The notes below the pieces were generated by a model. The model was not told the DNA's origin, made no database searches, and saw only the letters and a list, made by a program, of their open reading frames with translations. DNA of 64,000 bases from positions 1 through 64,000 of the forward strand of contig NZ_BMNG01000003.1 in assembly GCF_014646335.1 (NCBI RefSeq), given 5' to 3'. Each line of letters opens with the position of its first letter. Positions within the stretch are counted from its first letter, which is position 1. The translations under genes were made by a program, and so were the position numbers. This stretch comes from Streptomyces lasiicapitis. GTDB lineage: Bacteria > Actinomycetota > Actinomycetes > Streptomycetales > Streptomycetaceae. This document shows positions 57,040 to 64,000 of the stretch, piece after piece.

Positions 57040-57978
57040 GTGAGAAGTGCAGCTCCCGCCCCGCGGGTCATCGCCGTTGTCGGGCCCACCGCGGCCGGAA
57101 AGTCCGATCTGGGCGTTTTCCTCGCCCAGCGTCTCGGCGGCGAAGTCGTCAACGCCGACTCGATGCAGCTCTATCGAGGGATGGACATCGGCACCGCCAA
57201 ACTGACGCCCGCCGAGCGGGACGGCGTACCGCACCACCTCCTGGACATCTGGGACGTGACGGAGGCGGCGAGCGTCGCCGAGTACCAGAAGCTCGCCCGC
57301 GCGGAGATCGACCGGCTCCTGGGGGAGGGCCGCTGGCCGATCCTGGTCGGCGGCTCCGGTCTGTACGTCCGCGGGGCCGTCGACCACCTGGAGTTCCCCG
57401 GCACCGACCCCGCCGTACGCGCCCGCCTGGAGGAGGAGCTCGAGCTGCGCGGCCCCGGCGCGCTGCACGCGCGCCTCGCCGCCGCCGACCCCGACGCGGG
57501 CCGCGCGATCCTGCCCAGCAACGGCCGCCGGATCGTCCGCGCCCTGGAGGTCATCGAGATCACGGGCAAGCCGTTCACGGCCAATCTCCCCGGTCATGAG
57601 TCCGTGTACGACACCGTGCAGATCGGCGTGGACGTGGCCAGGCCGGAGCTGGACCAGCGCATCGCCACGCGCGTGGACCGCATGTGGGAGGCCGGGCTCG
57701 TCGACGAGGTGCGCGCGCTGGAGGAGCGCGGGCTGCGGGAGGGGCGCACGGCGTCCCGCGCGCTCGGCTACCAGCAGGTGCTCGCGGCGCTCGCCGGAGA
57801 GTGCACCGAGGACGCGGCGCGCGCCGAGACCGTGCGCGCCACCAAGCGCTTCGCCCGCCGTCAGGACTCCTGGTTCCGCCGGGACCCGCGCGTGCACTGG
57901 CTGAGCGGCGCCGCCGCCGACCGCGGGGAACTCCCCGGGAGCGCACTGACGTTGGTCGAACGAGCGGTCACAGCCTGA
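57040..57978 (+). CDS. miaA: tRNA dimethylallyltransferase MiaA
   Basis: A 312-residue enzyme that transfers a dimethylallyl group to A37 of tRNAs reading UNN codons. P-loop GPTAAGKS, the DSMQLYRGMDIGTAKL segment with catalytic Asp, LVGGSGLYVRGAVDHLEF, and RALGYQQVLAAL and RRQDSWFRRDPRVHWL near the end are all present. GTG 57040 gives the usual family length; the frame opens further upstream but that sequence is antisense to the acidic gene and its promoter. Confidence 0.95.
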   Translation: MRSAAPAPRVIAVVGPTAAGKSDLGVFLAQRLGGEVVNADSMQLYRGMDIGTAKLTPAERDGVPHHLLDIWDVTEAASVAEYQKLARAEIDRLLGEGRWPILVGGSGLYVRGAVDHLEFPGTDPAVRARLEEELELRGPGALHARLAAADPDAGRAILPSNGRRIVRALEVIEITGKPFTANLPGHESVYDTVQIGVDVARPELDQRIATRVDRMWEAGLVDEVRALEERGLREGRTASRALGYQQVLAALAGECTEDAARAETVRATKRFARRQDSWFRRDPRVHWLSGAAADRGELPGSALTLVERAVTA

Positions 57979-58085
57979 TCACGTGATGGCATCGGGACGC
58001 TCCGCCGGTCATCCGGGTACCTGACGGCGTGCCATCATCGACCATCGATCGACCAGTGGAGTCCGGAGTGGGAGGGCGCGTGGCG

Positions 58086-58574
58086 ATGGAGGCCGGCCCT
58101 CGAAACACCGCACATGAAGGCGAGCACGCCGCACGCGACAGTGCGCGGCTCAGCCCGGACGGACCGGACAGCCCCGGGGTCGCCGCGGGCGGCGTCACGG
58201 ACGACGGCCCCACCGAGGACGAGCTGGCGACGGAGCCGGAGGTCGAGGTCGAGCTGCGGCCGCAGCGCAGGCTCCGCATCTGGCAGCTCGCGCCGATCGT
58301 GATCCTCGCCGCCGTCGGCTCCCTGATGTTCGCCTTCCCGCTTGCCTTCGAGTTCGGCGACGGCGGCGCGGTCGTCGCCATGCTGGGGCTGCTCATCAGC
58401 TGCTGCGCCGCCGGCTGGGGCATGATGGCCGCCCGCCGCGTCGGGCACACCTGGCCGGGGCTGCCGGAGCGCGGTTCCGGGCGGCGGCTGGACTGGCGGG
58501 TCGTCTCGGCGTACACGCTGATGTTCGCGACGGCCGCGGTGCTCGCCGTCTGGCGCGTGGCCCGCCTCCGCTGA
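58086..58574 (+). CDS. Hypothetical membrane protein between miaA and dapF
   Basis: A 162-residue protein, no family recognised. About 70 hydrophilic, acidic residues precede three hydrophobic segments (WQLAPIVILAAVGSLMFAFPLAF, GAVVAMLGLLISCCAAGWGMMAA, VVSAYTLMFATAAVLAVWRVA). ATG 58086 is preferred for GGAGGG 9 nt upstream; GTG 58080 and GTG 58029 are in frame. It is probably in one operon with dapF, 67 bp away. Confidence 0.75.
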   Translation: MEAGPRNTAHEGEHAARDSARLSPDGPDSPGVAAGGVTDDGPTEDELATEPEVEVELRPQRRLRIWQLAPIVILAAVGSLMFAFPLAFEFGDGGAVVAMLGLLISCCAAGWGMMAARRVGHTWPGLPERGSGRRLDWRVVSAYTLMFATAAVLAVWRVARLR

Positions 58575-58641
58575 CAGCCCTCGCGGAGCCCCTGCCGACG
58601 GCCCCCGGCCGACTGTCATAGCCACCCCGTACGATCGAGGA

Positions 58642-59598
58642 ATGAGCACGCGCACGCGGATCGCCTTCCTCAAGGGGCACGGGACCGAGAACGACTTCGT
58701 GATCGTCCCCGACGCCGACAACACCATCGAGCTGTCCCCGGCCACCGTCGCCGCCCTGTGCGACCGCCGCGCGGGCATCGGCGGCGACGGCCTGCTGCAC
58801 GTCGTGCGCTCCGCGGCGCACCCGGAGGCGCGGCACCTGGCCGCCGAGGCCGAGTGGTTCATGGACTACCGCAACGGCGACGGCTCGATCGCCGAGATGT
58901 GCGGCAACGGCGTGCGCGTCTTCGCCCGCTACCTCCGTCGCGCCGGGCTCGTCGGCGAGGGCGACCTGGCCGTCGCGACCCGCGGCGGCGTGAAGCGCGC
59001 GCACATCGCCAAGTCCGCCACCCCGGACGCCGCCGACGGCGACGTCACGCTGTCCATGGGCAAGGCCGCGCTCCCCGAAGGCGACGTCACCGTCTCCGTG
59101 GGCGACCGCCAGTGGCCCGCGTGGAACGTGAACATGGGCAACCCGCACGCGGTCGCCTTCGTGGCCGACCTGGCGCACGCGGGCGACCTCCTGGCGCCGC
59201 CCCCCTTCAGCCCGGCCACGGCCTACCCGGACGGTGTGAACGTGGAGTTCGTGGTCGACCGCGGCCCGCGCCACGTCGCCATGCGCGTGCACGAGCGCGG
59301 CGCGGGCGAGACCCGCTCGTGCGGCACGGGCGCGTGCGCGGTGGCCGTCGCGGCGGCGCGCAGGGACGGCCTGGACCCGGCCGTGACCGGCACCCCGGTG
59401 ACGTACACCGTCGACGTCCTCGGCGGCCGCCTCGTGATCACCGAGGCGCCGGACGGCGAGATCGAGATGACGGGCCCCGCGGTGATCGTCGCCGAAGGCG
59501 AGATCGACGCGGACTGGCTGGCGACCGCGACCGCGAAAGTCACAGCGACCGCCACAGCGGCAGCGACGGCGGCAGAGGCTGCGGCGGTGACGGCCTGA
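58642..59598 (+). CDS. dapF: Diaminopimelate epimerase DapF
   Basis: A 318-residue PLP-independent epimerase converting LL- to meso-diaminopimelate for lysine and peptidoglycan. Both catalytic cysteines are present: Cys87 in RNGDGSIAEMCGNGVR and Cys227 in GAGETRSCGTGACAV. The usual length is about 280-290; here the last 25 residues are an Ala/Thr run (ATATAKVTATATAAATAAEA) not needed for the fold. Streptomyces cell wall uses the LL isomer, so meso-DAP here mainly feeds lysine. Confidence 0.96.
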   Translation: MSTRTRIAFLKGHGTENDFVIVPDADNTIELSPATVAALCDRRAGIGGDGLLHVVRSAAHPEARHLAAEAEWFMDYRNGDGSIAEMCGNGVRVFARYLRRAGLVGEGDLAVATRGGVKRAHIAKSATPDAADGDVTLSMGKAALPEGDVTVSVGDRQWPAWNVNMGNPHAVAFVADLAHAGDLLAPPPFSPATAYPDGVNVEFVVDRGPRHVAMRVHERGAGETRSCGTGACAVAVAAARRDGLDPAVTGTPVTYTVDVLGGRLVITEAPDGEIEMTGPAVIVAEGEIDADWLATATAKVTATATAAATAAEAAAVTA

Positions 59599-59851
59599 GT
59601 GCCGCGCCCGGCCGCACGGCGCACAGGGGAGTCCGGGCCGCGCGCCCGGCCCCGCTCGCGCGCCCGGGTCGAAACCCCGCTCGCCCCAGTCGAAACGACA
59701 CTCCACAGAACTGTCGCTCGAATGGGTGATCCGTTTCACGCTCGGCGAGAGCGGGTCAGCGCCACGTGATGGGCTCGATAGCATCAAGCACCGGCCCGGA
59801 CGGAGCAGGCTGCCGTCCGCCCACCGCCGGTCGGAGCTGCCGGAGGTGCCC

Positions 59852-61996
59852 ATGAGTGCGGAGGCGACGAATCCCGCGACGCCCGGCCCCGCGACGCCCG
59901 CAGTCCCGCGAAAGCGCTCCCGCCCCCGCCTCGACCTGCGCCGACTCGGCCGTGCCGCACTGCTCGGACCAGCCGGCCGCGGCCGCCTCCCGGACGCCAT
60001 CGGCCATGTGGCCGAGGCCCACCGCGGCCACCACCCGGACGCCGACCTGGAGCCGCTGCGCCGCGCCTACGTCCTCGCGGAGTCCTCGCACCGCGGCCAG
60101 ATGCGCAAGAGCGGTGAGCCGTACATCACACATCCGCTCGCCGTCACCCTGATCCTGGCTCAACTCGGCGCCGAGACAACGACCTTGACCGCGTCCCTGC
60201 TCCACGACACCGTCGAGGACACGGATGTGACGCTCGATCAGGTGCGCACGGAGTTCGGCGACGACGTCTGCTACCTGGTCGACGGCGTCACCAAGCTGGA
60301 AAAGGTGGACTACGGAGCCGCCGCCGAGCCCGAGACCTTCCGCAAGATGCTGGTCGCCACCGGCAACGACGTACGCGTCATGGCGATCAAACTCGCCGAC
60401 CGGCTGCACAACATGCGCACCCTCGGCGTGATGCGCCCCGAGAAGCAGGCGCGCATCGCCAAGGTCACCCGCGACGTCCTCATCCCGCTCGCCGAACGGC
60501 TCGGCGTGCAGGCCCTGAAGACCGAGCTCGAAGACCTCGTCTTCGCGATCCTCCACCCCCAGGAGTGCGCCGAGGTCAGGGAGCTGATCGCGGCGAAGGC
60601 CAAGGCCGGTACGGACCCGCTCGCGGACATCTCCGAAGAGGTGCGCGGCGTGCTGCGCGACGCCGGTATCGCCGCCGAAGTCCTCATCAGGCCACGCCAC
60701 TTCGTGTCCGTGCACCGGGTGCACCGCAAACGCGGCGACCTGCGCCCCTCCGACTTCGGACGCCTCCTGGTGCTCGTGAACGAGGACGCCGACTGCTACG
60801 GAGTGCTCGGCGAGCTGCACACGTGCTTCACGCCGGTCGTCTCGGAGTTCAAGGACTTCATCGCCGTACCGAAGTTCAACCTGTACCAGTCGCTCCACAC
60901 GGCCGTGGCCCGCCCCGACGGCGAAGTGGCCGAAGTCCTCATCCGCACCCACCAGATGCACCAGGTCGCCGAGGCGGGCGTCATCGCCCTGCGCAACCCC
61001 TACGCCCCGCCCCCCGAGGAACAGCCGGTCGACGGCGAGCGCGCCGACCCCACCCGCCCCGGCTGGCTCTCCCGCCTCCTCGACTGGCAGCAGGCCGCCC
61101 CCGACCCCGACACCTTCTGGTCGACGCTGCGCGAAGACCTCGCCCAGGACCGCGAGATCGCCGTCTACCGCCCCGACGGCGGCACCCTCGGCCTGCCCGC
61201 GGGCGCGAGCTGCGTGGACGCCGCCTACGCGCAGTACGGCGAGGACGCCCACGCCTGCATCGGAGCCCGCGTCAACGGCCGCCTGGCGACGCTCAGCACC
61301 GTCCTGCGGGACGGCGACACCGTGCAGCTCCTCATGGGCCAGGACCCGGCGTCCGGGCCCTCGCGCGACTGGCTCGACCACGCCCGCACGCCCGCCGCGC
61401 GCATCGCCATCCGCCGCTGGCTCACCACCCACCCGGCGCCCGCGCCCGCGCCGCCCGCCACGGCCGCCCCGGCACCCGCACCCGTGACGGTGCCCGCGAC
61501 CACGCCGAGGCCGCAGGTCTCCGCGGCCCTGCGCCCGGCCGGGGCCGACGTCGTGGCCGACCGAAAGGGCGCCACCGTGCGGCTCGCGGGCTGCTGCACA
61601 CCGGTGCCGCCCGACGAGATCACCGGCTTCGCGGTACGCGGCGGCGTCGTGACCGTGCACCGGATCGCGTGTACGGCGGTGGCGCGCATGACGGAAGTGG
61701 GGCGCCCGGAGGTCGGCGTGCGCTGGGGGGACACCACCGAGTGCCGGGTCACCCTGGTCGCCGAGTCGTTCGGCCGGGCGCACCTCCTCGCCGACCTCAC
61801 CGAGGCCATCGCCCTGGAGGGCGCCGCGATCATCTCGGCGACCGTCGAACCACCGACCCAGCAGCGCGTACGCCACACGTACACACTCCAACTCCCCGAC
61901 GCCGCACACCTCCCCGGCCTGATGCGCGCGATGCGCAACGTCCCGGGGGTGTACGACGTGACCCGCGCACAGCACCGGGCGGCAGCGGCGCCGTAA
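59852..61996 (+). CDS. rshA: RelA/SpoT-homologue (p)ppGpp synthetase/hydrolase RshA
   Basis: A 714-residue RSH protein. The HD hydrolase domain (about 70-225) is intact: SSHRGQMRKSGEPYITHPLAV, HD at 118-119 (LLHDTVEDT) and LADRLHNMRTL. The synthetase domain (about 270-400) diverges: the GRxKxxYSIxxK region reads IRPRHFVSVHRVHRKRG, though FKDFIAVPKFNLYQSLHT and the late Glu in EVLIRTHQMH remain. TGS (about 440-505), a Pro/Ala linker and an ACT domain (about 640-710) follow. This fits RshA, the second RSH of S. coelicolor beside RelA. ATG 59852 follows GGAGGTG; the frame is open upstream to 59726. Confidence 0.9.
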   Translation: MSAEATNPATPGPATPAVPRKRSRPRLDLRRLGRAALLGPAGRGRLPDAIGHVAEAHRGHHPDADLEPLRRAYVLAESSHRGQMRKSGEPYITHPLAVTLILAQLGAETTTLTASLLHDTVEDTDVTLDQVRTEFGDDVCYLVDGVTKLEKVDYGAAAEPETFRKMLVATGNDVRVMAIKLADRLHNMRTLGVMRPEKQARIAKVTRDVLIPLAERLGVQALKTELEDLVFAILHPQECAEVRELIAAKAKAGTDPLADISEEVRGVLRDAGIAAEVLIRPRHFVSVHRVHRKRGDLRPSDFGRLLVLVNEDADCYGVLGELHTCFTPVVSEFKDFIAVPKFNLYQSLHTAVARPDGEVAEVLIRTHQMHQVAEAGVIALRNPYAPPPEEQPVDGERADPTRPGWLSRLLDWQQAAPDPDTFWSTLREDLAQDREIAVYRPDGGTLGLPAGASCVDAAYAQYGEDAHACIGARVNGRLATLSTVLRDGDTVQLLMGQDPASGPSRDWLDHARTPAARIAIRRWLTTHPAPAPAPPATAAPAPAPVTVPATTPRPQVSAALRPAGADVVADRKGATVRLAGCCTPVPPDEITGFAVRGGVVTVHRIACTAVARMTEVGRPEVGVRWGDTTECRVTLVAESFGRAHLLADLTEAIALEGAAIISATVEPPTQQRVRHTYTLQLPDAAHLPGLMRAMRNVPGVYDVTRAQHRAAAAP

Positions 61997-62100
61997 CGGC
62001 ACTCTTCGTAGACACGCGCTTCGCCACGGAGATACTCGTTCGGGTGGGCCCGGTGGCGTGCCGTCCCGGCGCGGCAGGCACGCGCTGGTAGCGGTAGTTC

Positions 62101-63603
62101 ATGCTCCTCACCCCTCGCTCCAAGGCGTTCCGGCCGAAAACCGTGCGCATCGCGGTCGCCGTCCTCGCCTCCGCCACCTCCGCGGCCCTGCTCGCCGCGA
62201 GCGCCCCGCAGCCGGCCGCCCCGCTCGGCATCGGCGACAGGCTCTTCCCGCACCTGGGGAATCCCGGGTACGACGTGACCTCGTACGACATCGCCTTCAC
62301 CTACCACGGGGACAACACCAAACCCCTGGACGCGGTCACCAGGATCGACGCCCTGGTGACGGCCCCGCTGGAGCGCGTCAACCTCGACTTCACCCACGGC
62401 AAGGTCCGCTCCGTCGACGTGAACGGCGCCCGCGCCGACTTCAGCACCGCCGGTGAGGACCTCGTCGTCACGCCCCACGCGCGCGTGCAGCCCGGTGAGC
62501 GGCTGCGCATCAGGGTGCGGCACACCAGCGACCCGGTGTCCGGCAAGACGGAGGGCGGCTGGGTGCGCACCGCCGACGGGCTCGCGATGGCCAACCAGGC
62601 CGATGTGGCGCACCACGTGTTCCCGTGCAACGACCACCCCGCCGACAAGGCGCAGTTCACCTTCCGCGTCACCGCCCCGAAGGGCCTCACCGCCGTCGCC
62701 AACGGCCTGCCGGTCGCCAAGAAGCACCGCGCGGCCACCACCACTTGGGCCTACCGCACCCGGCACCCGATGGCGACCGAGCTCGCCCAGGTGTCCATCG
62801 GCCGCTCCACCGTGCTGCACCGCACCGGCCCGTACCGCCTGCCCGTACGCGACGTGGTGCCGACGAAGAACCGCAAGGAACTGGAGCCCTGGCTCAAGAA
62901 GACGCCCGGCCAGATCGAGTGGATGGAGGACAAGGTCGGCCGGTATCCGTTCGAGACCTACGGACTGCTCGTCGCCGACGCCCAGACCGGGTTCGAGCTG
63001 GAGACGCAGACGCTGTCGCTCTTCGAGAAGGAGCTGTTCACGCGCCCGGAGTTCCCCGAGTGGTACGTCGAATCGATCATGGTGCACGAGCTGGCGCACC
63101 AGTGGTTCGGCGACAGCGTGAGCCCGAGCACGTGGTCCGACCTGTGGCTGAACGAAGGGCACGCCACCTGGTACGAGGCGCTGTACGCGGAGGAGAAGGC
63201 GCGCCAGCCGCTCGAGAAGCGGATGCGCTACGCCTACCGCCTCTCCGACCGCTGGCGCGCGACGGGCGGGCCGCCGGCCGCGCCCAAGGGGCCCCGGCCG
63301 GGGCAGAAGATCAGCATCTTCAGGCCGGTCGTGTACGACGGCAGCGCGCTCGCGCTGTACGCCCTGCGCCAGGAGATCGGCCGCCCCACCTTCGAGGCCG
63401 TGGAACGCGCATGGGTCCACACCTACCGTGACGGCAACGCGACCACCGCGGACTTCGTGCGCCTCGCCTCCGACATCTCCGGACGCGACCTGGACACGTT
63501 CTTCGACGCCTGGCTGTACGGCAAGAAGACGCCGCCGATGCCGGGGCACCCGGACTGGACCACGACGGCGCCGGACACGAAGACGGCGCCCGCGAAGAAG
63601 TAG
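62101..63603 (+). CDS. Secreted M1-family zinc metallopeptidase
   Basis: A 500-residue exported aminopeptidase-like protein. A signal peptide covers about 1-40 (basic start, then VAVLASATSAALLAASAP). The beta-rich N-terminal domain precedes the catalytic motif HEXXH at 329-333 (HELAHQWFGDS) and Glu352 in LNEGHATWYE, exactly 18 residues on. The exopeptidase GxMEN signature is replaced by GFELETQT, so substrate choice may differ from aminopeptidase N. The C-terminal ERAP-like helical domain is short, as in bacterial M1 proteins of about 450-500 residues. Confidence 0.9.
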   Translation: MLLTPRSKAFRPKTVRIAVAVLASATSAALLAASAPQPAAPLGIGDRLFPHLGNPGYDVTSYDIAFTYHGDNTKPLDAVTRIDALVTAPLERVNLDFTHGKVRSVDVNGARADFSTAGEDLVVTPHARVQPGERLRIRVRHTSDPVSGKTEGGWVRTADGLAMANQADVAHHVFPCNDHPADKAQFTFRVTAPKGLTAVANGLPVAKKHRAATTTWAYRTRHPMATELAQVSIGRSTVLHRTGPYRLPVRDVVPTKNRKELEPWLKKTPGQIEWMEDKVGRYPFETYGLLVADAQTGFELETQTLSLFEKELFTRPEFPEWYVESIMVHELAHQWFGDSVSPSTWSDLWLNEGHATWYEALYAEEKARQPLEKRMRYAYRLSDRWRATGGPPAAPKGPRPGQKISIFRPVVYDGSALALYALRQEIGRPTFEAVERAWVHTYRDGNATTADFVRLASDISGRDLDTFFDAWLYGKKTPPMPGHPDWTTTAPDTKTAPAKK

Positions 63604-63902
63604 CGCGGGGCAGCCGCCCGGCCAGCAGTCCGGCAGGCGCCGCAGGGCAGCCGTCCGGTCAGGAAAAGTCAGGTGACGAGACGGGCCGTACCGTGCGACC
63701 ATCTTCAGGTCGACGGCGCGGCCCGTCCGGGACATCCCCTCGGGGACATCTCAGGGGCGGTTTCGGCTGGTCCGGGGAATCTCCGGGTGGTCGTGAGCGT
63801 TGTCGGACATGACGGGCGGCGCTGTGGCACACGCGGTGCGACAGGGCGGCAGACGCTCTCAGGCGCTCTCCGTATCGGATTCCCATCGACGTAAAGGACC
63901 CA
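63604..63902. other. Intergenic region before hflX
   Basis: About 300 bp with no convincing gene: only a 73-codon frame of poor coding quality crosses it. It ends in AAAGGA 4 nt before the hflX ATG. Promoters for hflX should lie here; I found no clear -35/-10 pair. Confidence 0.4.
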
Positions 63903-64000
63903 ATGACCTCCTCTTCTTCCCCTTCCCAGGACGCACAGAGCTTCGCGCAGAACTACCCCGAAGGTCTTCGGGCCGATGCCCTGATGGAAGAGGACGTCGC
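63903..64000 (+). CDS. hflX: GTPase HflX, N-terminus (partial)
   Basis: The window ends 32 codons into a frame starting at ATG 63903, with AAAGGA 4 nt upstream. The Ser/Gln-rich start and the segment FAQNYPEGLRADALMEEDVA agree with what I know of streptomycete HflX, a ribosome-splitting GTPase that normally follows the M1 peptidase gene at this locus. No GTPase motif is inside the window, so the call depends on the N-terminus and synteny. Confidence 0.65.
   Translation, partial: MTSSSSPSQDAQSFAQNYPEGLRADALMEEDV

Overview
The window is high-GC DNA (roughly 72%) with strong third-position G/C bias, GTG and TTG starts, ATGA-type overlaps and gene families typical of Streptomyces. It reads as a stretch of a Streptomyces chromosome core. 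I see no insertion sequence, phage gene or CRISPR array. The gene order matches the conserved streptomycete block from an rRNA operon through osaCAB, ftsK, recA, gluABCD, miaB and miaA, dapF and rshA to hflX.

Layout. 1-1037: the 3' end of a 5S rRNA with a strong terminator, a shortened DegT/DnrJ-type aminotransferase homologue, and tRNA-Thr(GGT). 1078-10468: the osmotic-stress locus osaC (minus), then osaA and osaB (plus), including a histidine kinase with about 23 HAMP-like units. 10681-18656: the FtsK translocase, a RodZ-like HTH membrane protein, a coupled rimO-pgsA-pncC-clgR run and a Dps ferritin. 18861-26321: a membrane-protein gene with an apparent frameshift, an SDR oxidoreductase, and two minus-strand DNA repair genes (an Fpg/Nei glycosylase and the large helicase Lhr). 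26401-33246: an AraC regulator with azlCD, a toroid-fold protein, DUF3046, an AI-2E-type permease, recA and recX. 33348-37988: a winged-helix regulator coupled to an FtsX-type permease, then cysteine dioxygenase plus rhodanese preceded by a cysteine-rich leader peptide. 38035-47045: an FAD monooxygenase, the gluABCD amino-acid ABC transporter, and an OmpR-type two-component system convergent with a TAXI binding protein. 47110-53673: a phosphotransferase, a methyltransferase, and two divergent operons combining Asp23-family envelope proteins with an ECF sigma factor and a zinc-finger/Asp23 protein. 53738-64000: miaB, a LigB-like protein, two small charged proteins, miaA, dapF, rshA, an M1 peptidase and the start of hflX.

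Regulatory reading. recA and lhr both carry the sequence TTGTCAGTGGC upstream, the actinobacterial RecA/LexA-independent DNA-damage promoter element. recA also has a LexA-box-like site further upstream. At lhr the element predicts a leaderless transcript, which fixes the start codon. Upstream of cysteine dioxygenase is a 28-codon leader peptide ending in a three-cysteine tail, with its own promoter and a following hairpin, which suggests cysteine-dependent attenuation. Perfect or near-perfect hairpins separate most convergent or tandem transcription units.

The parts most worth following are the cysteine leader peptide, the lhr promoter, the sigma/ZAS-Asp23/AmaP module, the two-component system beside a TAXI protein that has no permease, the aminotransferase homologue without a PLP lysine, and the probable frameshift near 18910. 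All functional calls rest on reading motifs by eye; no database search was run.
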